Assembly (NCBI GenBank): GCA_947502835.1 | Contig: CANNBJ010000005.1 | Coordinates: forward strand, 104,429 to 168,428 | Source of the DNA: Bdellovibrionales bacterium | GTDB taxonomy: Bacteria > Bdellovibrionota > UBA1018 > CAIMNF01 | DNA: 64,000 nt | Reading direction: 5' to 3' | Part shown: positions 17,357 through 26,618 of the stretch, in pieces | How positions within the stretch are numbered: position 1 is the stretch's first letter | Layout: each line of letters starts with the position of its first letter | Position numbers and translations under genes: made by a program | Notes under the pieces: model-generated | The model's input: the letters and a program-made list of their open reading frames with translations, nothing else | Told to the model about the DNA's origin: nothing | The model's database searches: none

Positions 17357-18109
17357 ATGAAGAAGATCTACATCCTTCCAAACCTGGTCACTACTGCAAA
17401 CCTGGTTTGCGGATTTCTTTCCATGGTGCATTCGATTCAGGGAGAGTACGCACGGGCCGCATGGTTCATCATCATCGGTGCGATCTGTGACTCCCTTGAT
17501 GGAAGGATTGCAAGATTCGCCCGCGCCACCTCCGCCTTCGGTGTCCAGTATGATTCTTTGTCCGACCTGACTTCCTTTGGAATCGCACCCGCAATTCTAA
17601 TCTTCTCCGCCTACCTTCGCGATTTCCAGATCGGTGTCAGTGCGACCGTGCTTTATTCGGTGTGTGCAGCCTTGCGCCTTGCCCGCTTCAATGTGAGCGC
17701 GGAGGAAAAGGATCCCGGCAAGCTTGCGAAGATCCGGAAGGGGTATTTTCAGGGGCTTCCCTCTCCGGCATCCGCCGGCCTCATGGTGACTGCAGTGCTG
17801 CTGCAGAGTGAGTTCCAATTGCTCCCGGCGGAACTCATGCAGGCGTTCGCCCTGGCTCTGTCTGCTGTACTGGGACTTCTCATGGTCAGCAACGTTCCCT
17901 TTCCCTCCTTCAAGGAAGTGAATTGGAGATCCAAGGGCAAGGCATGGATCCTTCTGATTCCGTTTGTGTTCATCATGAGCGTGATTCAGGTTCCCGAAAT
18001 CACTCTATTCGTGACCGGCTACGCCTACCTGTTCGGCAGCATGGGATGGGCCGTGTATCTGTGCTGGGTCAAGGAAGGGAAAAAAGGGGACTCGATTGCG
18101 GCGCACTAG
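17357..18109 (+). CDS. pssA: CDP-diacylglycerol-serine O-phosphatidyltransferase
   Basis: A 250-residue membrane protein of the CDP-alcohol phosphatidyltransferase family, the type II-like form that starts KKIYILPNLVTTANLVCGF. The catalytic motif D-G-x2-A-R-x8-G-x3-D-x3-D is present as DGRIARFARATSAFGVQYDSLSD. It uses the CDP-diacylglycerol made by CdsA upstream to make phosphatidylserine, the precursor of phosphatidylethanolamine. Its 3' end overlaps the next gene by 14 bases. Confidence 0.94.
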   Translation: MKKIYILPNLVTTANLVCGFLSMVHSIQGEYARAAWFIIIGAICDSLDGRIARFARATSAFGVQYDSLSDLTSFGIAPAILIFSAYLRDFQIGVSATVLYSVCAALRLARFNVSAEEKDPGKLAKIRKGYFQGLPSPASAGLMVTAVLLQSEFQLLPAELMQAFALALSAVLGLLMVSNVPFPSFKEVNWRSKGKAWILLIPFVFIMSVIQVPEITLFVTGYAYLFGSMGWAVYLCWVKEGKKGDSIAAH

Positions 18110-20339
18110 GGGGTTGGGCAAGGGGGGGTTCGCGGTCGGCTTCTCTTTCCTGTTCGTCTTTTCTTTGCAATCTTCGGCAACCGTTCTTGTGAATCCCCCC
18201 GGACCGCTGAAACAATTCAACCGGGGAGAAGTCAATTACACCATCTATTTGGGTGGCAGTGACACGGGATTGATCCAGTCCAACGCATTTTACAATTCAA
18301 CCCAAGGCTATCGATTTCTCAACACAAGTGCGACCAATGACGACAATCTTGTTTGGCTGGACGTGAGCAGTGACAAGAATCTCACTGTGAATCCGGGACA
18401 GCATGTGGTGGTCACCGTTTCAAGCGGTGGCTCGAACACCGGAATTGTCTTGAGCGGTGCGGGGATTGTGACTTCAAATGTTGCACCGCCTTCCTGCAAT
18501 CCTCCTGCATGTCAGGGACCGGGGGGTGCTTATTATTCGGCTTCGTATTCTCCCGGAACTGTCATGAGGGTTTCCTTTTCGGTTGCCAGCCTGTGCACAG
18601 GAGCGACCGGGAGCTTGTGCGATGTCTCCGCACCCACGAATTTTTCGACGGGTGCAACCCTGACCCAGCCCTTCGCAGTGACCTTCGGTGTTGTGAATGA
18701 TTATGTCACCACCGGTCCGGTGAGTGGCGAGAATACTGACACTGCGAATTTCACGCTCGCGGTGACGAACATCGCTCCGACGGTCACCTGTCCTGCGGTG
18801 GCGGATGCGTATTTTCCGGGCGATCAGCAGGTCTATCTCACTCCTTCCAAATACGGGGCCACTGTCGGAAGTGGAAGCGTCGGAGCCGGAGTGGATTTGA
18901 AATACCTCGTGTTTCTCGCGGGCATCAGCAATAATAATCCTTTCACCACCAACAGCGTGCCCTCCAATGAGGTGGTTTCTTATGTGGATACGACACTGGG
19001 AACCCAGGCAGTCACCGGACTCGTGAATACCACGGATGGCTCGAACAACACGTATACCGCACGTGTGTACGCGCAGAACTCGGTGGGGATTGTTTCCCTC
19101 CTTGATGGAAGCTGCACCTTGAGCGGAATCCAGTCCCAGCCGATTCAAGGGGTCCTGACGGAGAGCAAGTGTTTCATCGCAACCGCCGCCTATCAGGATG
19201 GAAGAGCAGCTCCCGTGATGATGCTCAGGCGCTTTCGGGACAGAATCCTCTCGAAAACGGCGCTCGGACGTAAATTCATCGAAAAATACTATCGCTATTC
19301 ACCTGCGCTCGCGGAATGGGCTTGGGACAAACCGTGGGTGCGCTCGCTTGCGCTCAGGGCGCTGGCTCCGCTCCAGCTTTTTGCTTGGACCGCTCTCAAG
19401 TTCGTGCCGGCTGCACATGCAGCCGAGGCCCCTGAAAAGTCCGTACAGCCCTACATCGACCGGGTCAAGGCGAGGATTGAAAAAGAGGGGCCTGCAACGC
19501 CCGCTTCGGAAGAAAGTTACACCGAACAAATGAAAAAAAAACTCGGAGTGAAGGAGAACTCCGTCGGGGTGTCGCCCTACATCGATCGGGTCAAATCAAA
19601 GCTTGAGCCCGAGTCCTCCGCGGAGGGGTACACGGATTCCGAGCGGGCGAAGCTCCCGCCGCTCGAAGATCAGGAAAGTGTGATCGAACGGGTGCAGGCG
19701 GGAATCGATAAAATGCGCGAACCCAAGCGCCCGCCGATCAAGGAGGCCATTGGATTCATGGTGGGTGTGAGTCCCGGTTTGGAAGTGGTGAATACCTCCG
19801 GCACCAAAACGTTCACGCAGATCTATGGAAGCGATTGGAAGCCCGAGTTCACGCTTCACTACGAGAGACAGCTGTTTCATTCGGAGAATCTCGGGAGTTT
19901 TGCGATCGGGGTGGATACCGGAGCCTCGATCGCCTCGGGGTATGGCCAATTGACCTATCCCTTCAATGGAAGCACGGTTTCCCAAACACCGTTCACCTTC
20001 GTTCAATTTCCACTCCTTGGAAGTGCATACTACCGGTTCAACCTGCTCAGGATTTTCAGGCCCTATGCAGGGGCAAGTGTTGGTCCGATTTTTTTCTCTG
20101 AATTTCGAAAAGACAATGCGCCCGATCGCAGAGGATATTCCTTCGCCTATGTGACGCACTTCGGAGCATCCCTTCTTCTTGATTTTTTCGATCGTGCCAC
20201 CGCTCGGGACAGTTACATGTCCTTGGGGGTCCAGCACAGCTACCTTTTTGTGGAATACCTGTATCAAAATGCGTTCAACCAATCCGGGGTGGTGATCACC
20301 CGATCGGGAATCTACTCCGGATTCCTCTTTGAGATCTGA
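18096..20339 (+). CDS. Secreted protein with internal CFI-box segment and C-terminal beta-barrel
   Basis: A 747-residue protein starting at TTG inside the end of pssA. The N-terminus is basic, then hydrophobic (GFAVGFSFLFVFSLQSSA), a signal peptide. Residues 30-350 are Thr/Ser/Asn-rich beta sequence of Ig-like character. CFIATAAYQDGR begins at residue 359 and opens a roughly 85-residue segment (LRRFRDRILSKTALGRKFIEKYYRYSP...) that matches the CFI-box domain usually found at protein C-termini. Here it is followed by two YIDRVK repeats (about 450 and 495) and charged linkers. A region rich in aromatic strands (about 555-747) then ends LFEI, like an outer-membrane barrel. Its function is unknown. 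Confidence 0.75.
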   Translation: MRRTRGLGKGGFAVGFSFLFVFSLQSSATVLVNPPGPLKQFNRGEVNYTIYLGGSDTGLIQSNAFYNSTQGYRFLNTSATNDDNLVWLDVSSDKNLTVNPGQHVVVTVSSGGSNTGIVLSGAGIVTSNVAPPSCNPPACQGPGGAYYSASYSPGTVMRVSFSVASLCTGATGSLCDVSAPTNFSTGATLTQPFAVTFGVVNDYVTTGPVSGENTDTANFTLAVTNIAPTVTCPAVADAYFPGDQQVYLTPSKYGATVGSGSVGAGVDLKYLVFLAGISNNNPFTTNSVPSNEVVSYVDTTLGTQAVTGLVNTTDGSNNTYTARVYAQNSVGIVSLLDGSCTLSGIQSQPIQGVLTESKCFIATAAYQDGRAAPVMMLRRFRDRILSKTALGRKFIEKYYRYSPALAEWAWDKPWVRSLALRALAPLQLFAWTALKFVPAAHAAEAPEKSVQPYIDRVKARIEKEGPATPASEESYTEQMKKKLGVKENSVGVSPYIDRVKSKLEPESSAEGYTDSERAKLPPLEDQESVIERVQAGIDKMREPKRPPIKEAIGFMVGVSPGLEVVNTSGTKTFTQIYGSDWKPEFTLHYERQLFHSENLGSFAIGVDTGASIASGYGQLTYPFNGSTVSQTPFTFVQFPLLGSAYYRFNLLRIFRPYAGASVGPIFFSEFRKDNAPDRRGYSFAYVTHFGASLLLDFFDRATARDSYMSLGVQHSYLFVEYLYQNAFNQSGVVITRSGIYSGFLFEI

Positions 20340-21173
20340 ATGAAGTTCGCATTGAAGCTCGCGTATCTGGGAAAGTCCTACTGCGGTTGGCAACGGCAAA
20401 GCCAGGATCCCTCCAAGGCACCGGCTCTTCCGAGTATTCAGGAGACTCTTGAATCGGCACTTTCAAAAATGATGAGTACTCACGTGACCGTGGTGGGAAG
20501 CGGTCGCACGGACTCGGGAGTGAATGCGCTCGGGCAAGTGGTGCATTTTATTTCTCCCTCGGACCGATTCACTGCGGACATCTTCCGGAAAGGGCTGAAT
20601 TCCCTCCTGCCCGAAGACATCCGCGTGATCTCGGTTCACGCGGTCGCTGATGATTTCCATGCGCAGAGGTCGGCCGTGAAGAAACAATACAGCTACTATT
20701 TCTTGCAAGGACCGGCAGCGCTTCCGCAGTGGCGCGACACTTCGTGGTGGATTCAAAAGTCCCTCAATGTCGAAGCCATGCATGAGGCGGTATTGATGTT
20801 GAAAGGGGAACGCGACTTCAAGAGTTTCCAGGCCTCCGGATCCCCCCCGATGAAGAGCACGGTGAGGAATCTGCTCGAGGCCGAGGTGGTGCGAATGCCA
20901 CTGCCGGAGGTTCCTGGTCATGATTTAAATGAATCCGGTTTCAGTCTGGTTCGGGTCCGGTTGGTGGGCACGGGCTTCTTGAAACAGATGGTCCGCGGGA
21001 TCGCAGGAACGCTTTTGCAGATCGGCGAAAATCAACGAAAAGCATCTGAAATGCAGGCGATTTTGGCTTCAAAAAGTCGCGATCTGGTGGGGCCTACTGC
21101 ACCCGCAAAGGGGCTGACTTTGGAGAGGGTTTGGTATATACCTGACCTTTATGCAAACCCAAATCAAGCTTGA
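20340..21173 (+). CDS. truA: tRNA pseudouridine(38-40) synthase
   Basis: A 277-residue protein. The N-terminal LAYLGKSYCGWQRQ is the family start; GSGRTDSGVNALGQVVHF contains the catalytic Asp, and FLKQMVRGIAGTLLQIG is the C-terminal signature. It modifies the anticodon arm of tRNAs. The ATG directly follows the TGA of the CFI-box gene with no gap, indicating translational coupling. The last 23 bases overlap tig. Confidence 0.95.
   Translation: MKFALKLAYLGKSYCGWQRQSQDPSKAPALPSIQETLESALSKMMSTHVTVVGSGRTDSGVNALGQVVHFISPSDRFTADIFRKGLNSLLPEDIRVISVHAVADDFHAQRSAVKKQYSYYFLQGPAALPQWRDTSWWIQKSLNVEAMHEAVLMLKGERDFKSFQASGSPPMKSTVRNLLEAEVVRMPLPEVPGHDLNESGFSLVRVRLVGTGFLKQMVRGIAGTLLQIGENQRKASEMQAILASKSRDLVGPTAPAKGLTLERVWYIPDLYANPNQA
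21132..21140 (+). promoter_or_regulatory. Candidate extended -10 promoter for tig
   Basis: TGGTATATA inside the end of truA fits an extended -10 element (TGn plus TATATA). It would place transcription start about four bases before the tig ATG, and no Shine-Dalgarno precedes that ATG. A nearly leaderless tig transcript is therefore possible. No convincing -35 is seen at 17 bases. Confidence 0.4.
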
Positions 21174-22497
21174 GTCCGTATCTGCAATTCAGAAAAAATT
21201 TATTGTGACCATTCCCGCGGAGCGTGTCACACGTACCGTCGAGAAGAAATTCCTCGAAACCCAGAAAGTGGCAAGCCTGAAAGGCTTCCGCCCCGGCAAA
21301 GTGCCTCTCACCATGGTGAAGCAGTACTACGCGGATGATGTCAAGCAACGCGCTCTTCAATCCTTGATCAGTGAGTCGTATTCCGAGGCGCTCCAGCAGC
21401 ATCCTCTTCGAATTGTGGGCGAGCCCCAAATCGAAGGAGTCCCTCACGGACATGACGATGAGGCGGGTCACCAGCATCATCACATCCACATTCATGATGG
21501 CGAGTCACTCTCGTTCACTGCCACCGTCGAAATCGTGCCCGAGATCGAACCAAAGGATTACAAGGGGCTGTCGCTTGAGAAAAACGCGGATGAAGTGACT
21601 GCGGAAGATCTCGCACAAGCGCAAAAGAGCCTTCTCGATCGCAAGGCTGAGCTGACTCCGGTCGAGCGCGCGGCAAAAATGGGCGATCATGTGGATTTCA
21701 AATATGAAGGCAAGCTCAAGACCGAGTCTGGATTCGAGTCCAAGGCCGAATTGAGCGGCAATCGCGCAGCAGAGCTCGGCAGCGGGCAGCTCATGCCGGA
21801 GTTCGAAGCGGGCATTGTGGGCGTGAAGCCGGGGGCGACCAAGACCTTCAAGATGACCTACCCCAAGGATTACCGCGATGAGAATCTCGCCGGGAAGGAT
21901 GCCGAGTATACGGTGGATGTGCGCGAAGTGAAGGAAAAGAAGCTCCCCGAATGGACGGATGAGCTTGCCAAGGAGTTCGGATACGAGGGAATTGCGGATT
22001 TCGAAACCAAGACCCGCGAGCGCTTGTCCAAGGGAAAGAAAGAAGAAGTGGACAACCAGCTTCGCAATCACATGATTGAAAAGCTCATCGAGAAGAACTC
22101 CTTTGAAGTTCCTCAGGCGCTGGTTTACAGCCAGATTCGCGCCCTTGCCGATGACTACTCAAATGAGCTGAAGCGCTATGGATTCAATGACCAGATGGTG
22201 CAGTCCGCGATTGTGAGCCAACTTGAGGACTTCAAAAAGCGTGCTGAAATCCAGGTTCGTGCGGGAATTCTGCTGGATGCGATTGCCAAGAAGGAAAAGC
22301 TCGAAGTGAAACCGACCGATATGGAAGCCGAGATGGCCAAAATGGCGAAGGGCTATGGCGTCGAAACCCGGGTATTGCAGGAGCGCTTTGATTCAAATCC
22401 CCGCGAGAAGTCGAACTTTGAATTCCGTGTGCGCGAAGAGATGACGATTCAACTCATTTTGGGTGCTGCGAAGATCAAGGAAAAGAAGGCCAAGTAG
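21151..22497 (+). CDS. tig: Trigger factor with a histidine-rich insertion
   Basis: A 448-residue ribosome-associated chaperone and prolyl isomerase. The ribosome-binding signature GFRPGKVP is at residues 45-52, an FKBP-like domain lies at about 150-250 (GDHVDFKYEGKL...), and the helical C-terminal chaperone arms fill the rest. Unusual: residues 97-115 form a His-rich loop (VPHGHDDEAGHQHHHIHIH) with eight His, inserted in the N-terminal domain where ordinary trigger factors have a short strand connection. It could bind Ni, Zn or Co. The start overlaps truA by 23 bases. Confidence 0.95.
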   Translation: MQTQIKLESVSAIQKKFIVTIPAERVTRTVEKKFLETQKVASLKGFRPGKVPLTMVKQYYADDVKQRALQSLISESYSEALQQHPLRIVGEPQIEGVPHGHDDEAGHQHHHIHIHDGESLSFTATVEIVPEIEPKDYKGLSLEKNADEVTAEDLAQAQKSLLDRKAELTPVERAAKMGDHVDFKYEGKLKTESGFESKAELSGNRAAELGSGQLMPEFEAGIVGVKPGATKTFKMTYPKDYRDENLAGKDAEYTVDVREVKEKKLPEWTDELAKEFGYEGIADFETKTRERLSKGKKEEVDNQLRNHMIEKLIEKNSFEVPQALVYSQIRALADDYSNELKRYGFNDQMVQSAIVSQLEDFKKRAEIQVRAGILLDAIAKKEKLEVKPTDMEAEMAKMAKGYGVETRVLQERFDSNPREKSNFEFRVREEMTIQLILGAAKIKEKKAK

Positions 22498-22612
22498 GAC
22501 CGATTTAGTTAAAATTATATAATGATTTCGATGGTTTGAAAAAAATCAACGAAAGAAAACGATTCCTTGAATCCTCCTGTCGCATCTGGCAAAACTGTGT
22601 GCGGGGTGTGGC

Positions 22613-23827
22613 ATGAGTAATCGATTGATGGGATTGTTTCGGGTCCTCTTCCTGGCGAGTGCACTTGGCGGTGCAATGTCCTCCGCTGGCGCGCAAGTGC
22701 TCGACCAGCTCTACGACAATGTGAAAGGCGCCCCGCACCTTGAGATGATCAATGGTGCCAAGAAGTCGATCGATATTGAAATTTACTCCATGAAGAACTC
22801 CAAGATCTTGAACGCGCTGAAAAGTGCGATCAAGCGAGGAGTGAAGGTCAGAATTGTCCAGGAGCCAAGGCCCGTGTCCGACCCGTGCCTGATTTTCACG
22901 CGGATTACGGCGGGTGATGATGCAAAGTGCGTGGAGCAGAAGTCTTTTGTGGCCTTCGTTCGAAAGAACAATGGCAAATATGTGCCGTTTGACAAGGGAC
23001 TCTGCGGAATCCCTGATAGCAACTGTTTCCAGCATGGAAAGGTGATCATTGTCGACAAGAACATGGTGCTGATGAGCTCGGGCAACTTCAACTCCTCGAG
23101 TTTTTGTGACGAAGCCGAGAATCCCACGGTCTGCAACCGCGATTATTCCATCGTTTCGCGCGATCCAGATGTCGTAAATACCATCCAAAAAGTTTTCGAT
23201 GCGGATGTGGCGGGAAGAAACATTGATGTTGCAGCTGTGCTTCGAACCCCTGAGGCAAGACGGGTTACGATCAGTCCCATGTCGCTTGATCCGATTGTCG
23301 CCTTCATCGATTCCGCCAGGAAAACCATTCAGCTCCAGAACCAATACCTGAAAAATCCCGACTACAATGCAGCCCTCGTTCGTGCTGCAAAGCGAGGAGT
23401 GAAGGTTTTCGTGATGGTGGCAAGTGCCTGCGCGTTCGGGCGACCAAAACCGAGCCAGATCGAGCAATGGAATCAGATTTACGGCGAATTTGATGCTGCT
23501 GGAATCCATACGAAAACATTCAATGCGAGCATTCCGATCGGGGGGCGTCCGGGCTACCTTCATTCAAAAGCCATTTTGGTCGACAGTGAGCGTGCCTGGG
23601 TTGGATCTGTGAATGGTTCCACCACGAGCTTGACCCTGAATCGTGAATACGGTCTTTTCTCAACCGAGGCACAGGTGGTGCGTGAGCTTGGCACTATTTT
23701 GTACTCGGACTACGTCCAAAAAGGTACCCAGAGTTGGCGCGACAGTCTTCGCTGCAAGCGGGATTACATCAAGCCTCAGATCCCGGACGACGAGGATGAT
23801 GCCAACGACGGGCAAGACAAGGACTGA
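22613..23827 (+). CDS. Secreted phospholipase D-superfamily protein
   Basis: A 404-residue protein with an N-terminal hydrophobic segment and an AQ processing site (about residue 27), so probably exported. Two HKD motifs are complete: H141-G-K143-x4-D148 (HGKVIIVDKN) and H317-S-K319-x4-D324 (LHSKAILVDS), each followed by the GSxN-type strand (SSGNFNSSSF, GSVNGSTTSL). The family includes endonucleases, phospholipases and cardiolipin synthases; nothing in the sequence fixes the substrate. Several Cys residues (C92, C106, C131, C138, C165, C174) could form disulfides outside the cytoplasm. It stands alone, convergent with the beta-helix gene. Confidence 0.85.
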   Translation: MSNRLMGLFRVLFLASALGGAMSSAGAQVLDQLYDNVKGAPHLEMINGAKKSIDIEIYSMKNSKILNALKSAIKRGVKVRIVQEPRPVSDPCLIFTRITAGDDAKCVEQKSFVAFVRKNNGKYVPFDKGLCGIPDSNCFQHGKVIIVDKNMVLMSSGNFNSSSFCDEAENPTVCNRDYSIVSRDPDVVNTIQKVFDADVAGRNIDVAAVLRTPEARRVTISPMSLDPIVAFIDSARKTIQLQNQYLKNPDYNAALVRAAKRGVKVFVMVASACAFGRPKPSQIEQWNQIYGEFDAAGIHTKTFNASIPIGGRPGYLHSKAILVDSERAWVGSVNGSTTSLTLNREYGLFSTEAQVVRELGTILYSDYVQKGTQSWRDSLRCKRDYIKPQIPDDEDDANDGQDKD

Positions 23828-23901
23828 GTTGTCTGAAGCTTTTTCAATGTTTGAAACGGAAGGACATCGAAAAGGTTTCATGGAAATATTTCCATCAGCC
23901 G

Positions 23902-23946
23902 AATCAAGACTCCTCTCCTGATATAGTTCTTGATTCTGGAGTTTTT
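23902..23946 (+). terminator. Possible terminator after the phospholipase D-like gene
   Basis: AATCAAGA (23902-23909) can pair with TCTTGATT (23928-23935), and a run of six T begins within ten bases. The loop is long (18 bases) and the stem short, so this is a weak candidate. A perfect palindrome TGGAAATATTTCCA lies just upstream at 23881-23894. Confidence 0.3.
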
Positions 23947-23963
23947 TCAGCCGATTTCTAGTT

Positions 23964-26495
23964 CTAGTTCGCTGAAACATTCGGCATGGCTACTTTGGAA
24001 TCGTACCATCGGTGACAAGCAACAATCGAATAATCGACATTGGTTGTCCCATATACGATCGCCTGAGAATAATCTTTCGGGCAGGAAGTCACTGATGTTG
24101 CAGAATTGGGATAACTGATCTGGGATCCACTGGAGAAACCGAACCCGAACATTCCACCGAACTCAAGCAAAGGGGGAACTCCGGCAACCCGAGGGCGGTA
24201 ACAAAAATAGAGATCGTAATCAATCTTCGGCGAACCGAGGGTTTTGCTCATGGTAAAGCCCGCAGGACATTTCGTCGTCCAGTTATCGCCGGTGGGAGTT
24301 TCGACTTGTGGTGAGGAAATAGCGGAGTTCAGGAAAGGGTGAGTCACTGAAGAGTCAGGCTTCAATCCGAAGCCGATCATGCCCCCGTAATCCACAAGAG
24401 GCGGTACGCCTGCAACCGATTTTCTTAAGCAGACATAAAGGTCGTAATCTCTGTTTGGAGTGCCAAGAATTTTGCTTAAACTGAATCCTGCGGGGCAGCC
24501 TTCCGTACCGGTGAGGGGATTCCTATAAGCAGTGGTCGAACCGTTACCCGGATCCCGACGATACCCGACCATTCCTCCGAAATCCCATCGGTTGTTGACC
24601 GCAGCATGAGCGGTTATGAAGGCTGAGGTATTCCTTGCCCCTGGCCTTATTCCCGAATTTTGTAGTATGTCGCTTGAAAATGATCCATTGATGCTTACAT
24701 TGTTTGAAAGGGGAATGTCATGGGAGTATTGAGTGGCTCCAGAGCAATTTTCAGGCGGCTTGTTGTCATCCCAGTTTCGCGGTGAGGCACTGGGGTAAAC
24801 CCGGGTAACACCCTGTTGATAGATCGGAATTCCGACCGGGATCATGTTATTCGAGACACTGGTCAAGTGGCTACTTCCGTTATCGAGATAGAGGCCGGCA
24901 GTCATCACGACGTTAAATTTTGCTCCGTTCGAGGCATATTGCTCGTAACCAATTGCAGTAGGGGAGGGGACAATGTCGTAGATGTAATTGTCGATGATCT
25001 TTGTTCCCGGTTGCTTTCCGAGAATGTAGATTCCACCGCCATCATCCAATGTGGTCATGACCCTGTGAATTTCATTCCGTGAAATCGTATTGTTTTCGGG
25101 GTAAAGTCCGTCTTTGTTGCAGTCCCACCAATCCCAGCCCACAGAAATTCCGCTATAAGGCATGTCGTAGAGTTCATTGTTTGAAATGGAAGAATTTATA
25201 GGGCGACCTGCAAATATTCCCACAGAGCCGGGATAGTCAAGCCCAATTCTTGAAATGAAGTTGTCAGCGATCTCGATGCCTGTGCATTGCCGATTTGCGG
25301 GCACATAGATCCATTGACCGGCATTGTAAATCCTTGTTCTCAAATCACCTGCCAAATCCACCACCAAGCCCCCGGCGGAAATATCAATCAGGACATTGCT
25401 GATGATTCGGCTGTTCGAAACCCCGCTCCCGAAAATGACACCATTGCCCCCGAGAAGGCTGAATGTATTCGATTTCAAGAGCAAGTTCTTGGCATTTTGG
25501 ACGACCACTGCTCCAGGCGCAACAATTTGCCACCCATCGTCACCGCTGATCACAGCTGCTTGCCAGGGACTGAGACTGGACTTTGTAGGATAATCCCAAT
25601 TGGTATGCTCGAACCTCAAGCCTTGGAACTGGAGGTTACTGACCGGTAATGACTGGCCCTCGGCATGTATCAGGATGTCCAAGGCGGGGGCAATCGCCTG
25701 AATGTTTGAGGCAGTTTCATTGGCTCGAGGCTTGTAATACAATGTGCCGTTTGTGGAATCCAAGAAAAAATCGCCGGGTTGAGTGATAAGGGATTTTGCA
25801 TTTTCAAAATAAAATGTCTGATTCGGTTGTCTTCGATAGGAGCAGTCTGGTTGGCAGACAAAAGCTATTTGCGCGTCCTCCACAGTAGGAGCATAAACAG
25901 TGGGTGCAATGTACCTTGCATGAAAAATGCTCTCATACCAGTATTGCTGCACATGCATTTCCATTTGGGCCTTTGTTGAATCATTGTTCAACAGATCAGA
26001 AAGTGCTTGGGGAGTATTGGTTGTGATCTGCTTGATATTCTCGTCCCATGAAAGAATCTTCAGGTTCGCTGAGCGAGCCCGTCTTGCTTTGGTACCATTG
26101 ACATACAGTTGCCTAAATCGCATCGACCCGACATTGGCCTTCAACAAACCCTCTGAAGTTAAGGTCCAGCCACTGATAAGTCTTCCGCCGCTGATGCTGA
26201 CCTTTTCTACACCATAATTTCGATAGATGACTTGGTAAGCCCCTGCACCCGAGTCAAGCTCGCTGAATACGAGTGTCTGAGCCAACTCATACCTGCCAGT
26301 GCGAAGGTAAACCGTGGTATTCGATGTTTGGTTGTTGCGATAAGCCCGTGCCTTTATCTGGGCGGCCTGAATCGTCTTTAGCGGTGCCGATATGGTCCCT
26401 GGATTGGTGTCACTTCCGAACGGAGATACATAAATGTCGGCTGCTAGAACAAAGGGGACCCCAAAAAAGAACGCGAAAATTGAAAAAAATCGCAT
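23964..26495 (-). CDS. Secreted right-handed parallel beta-helix protein with C-terminal Cys repeats
   Basis: An 843-residue protein with a signal peptide (MRFFSIFAFFFGVPFVLAAD). It then shows the classic start of a DUF1565/pectate-lyase-like beta-helix (IYVSPFGSDTNPGTISAPLK). Typical helix rungs follow: NLQFQGLRFEHTNW, VQNAKNLLLKSNTFSLLGGNG, IADNFISRIG, ISNNELYDMPYSGISVGWDWW, SRNEIHRV...DDGGGIYILG. Such proteins usually bind or cleave polysaccharide; catalytic residues cannot be assigned. From about residue 640 there are three repeats of 64-76 residues built as GGMxGF...CPxxFS-SK-LGTP-xDYDLYxCxR, each with a Cys pair. The ATG has no Shine-Dalgarno; TATACT lies eight bases upstream, so the mRNA may be leaderless. 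Codon and base use appear more AT-rich than the core operon. Confidence 0.8.
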   Translation of the reverse strand: MRFFSIFAFFFGVPFVLAADIYVSPFGSDTNPGTISAPLKTIQAAQIKARAYRNNQTSNTTVYLRTGRYELAQTLVFSELDSGAGAYQVIYRNYGVEKVSISGGRLISGWTLTSEGLLKANVGSMRFRQLYVNGTKARRARSANLKILSWDENIKQITTNTPQALSDLLNNDSTKAQMEMHVQQYWYESIFHARYIAPTVYAPTVEDAQIAFVCQPDCSYRRQPNQTFYFENAKSLITQPGDFFLDSTNGTLYYKPRANETASNIQAIAPALDILIHAEGQSLPVSNLQFQGLRFEHTNWDYPTKSSLSPWQAAVISGDDGWQIVAPGAVVVQNAKNLLLKSNTFSLLGGNGVIFGSGVSNSRIISNVLIDISAGGLVVDLAGDLRTRIYNAGQWIYVPANRQCTGIEIADNFISRIGLDYPGSVGIFAGRPINSSISNNELYDMPYSGISVGWDWWDCNKDGLYPENNTISRNEIHRVMTTLDDGGGIYILGKQPGTKIIDNYIYDIVPSPTAIGYEQYASNGAKFNVVMTAGLYLDNGSSHLTSVSNNMIPVGIPIYQQGVTRVYPSASPRNWDDNKPPENCSGATQYSHDIPLSNNVSINGSFSSDILQNSGIRPGARNTSAFITAHAAVNNRWDFGGMVGYRRDPGNGSTTAYRNPLTGTEGCPAGFSLSKILGTPNRDYDLYVCLRKSVAGVPPLVDYGGMIGFGLKPDSSVTHPFLNSAISSPQVETPTGDNWTTKCPAGFTMSKTLGSPKIDYDLYFCYRPRVAGVPPLLEFGGMFGFGFSSGSQISYPNSATSVTSCPKDYSQAIVYGTTNVDYSIVACHRWYDSKVAMPNVSAN

Positions 26496-26618
26496 ACTGA
26501 TTAGTATACAGTGGAAATTGATAAAGAATACAATCGCAAGGTCATTAAAATATCTGCCTCAAGATAACGGGTCGAGAGTCCCGAGGTTGCGAGCATGATG
26601 AGTGTCCTTGTCGACACA

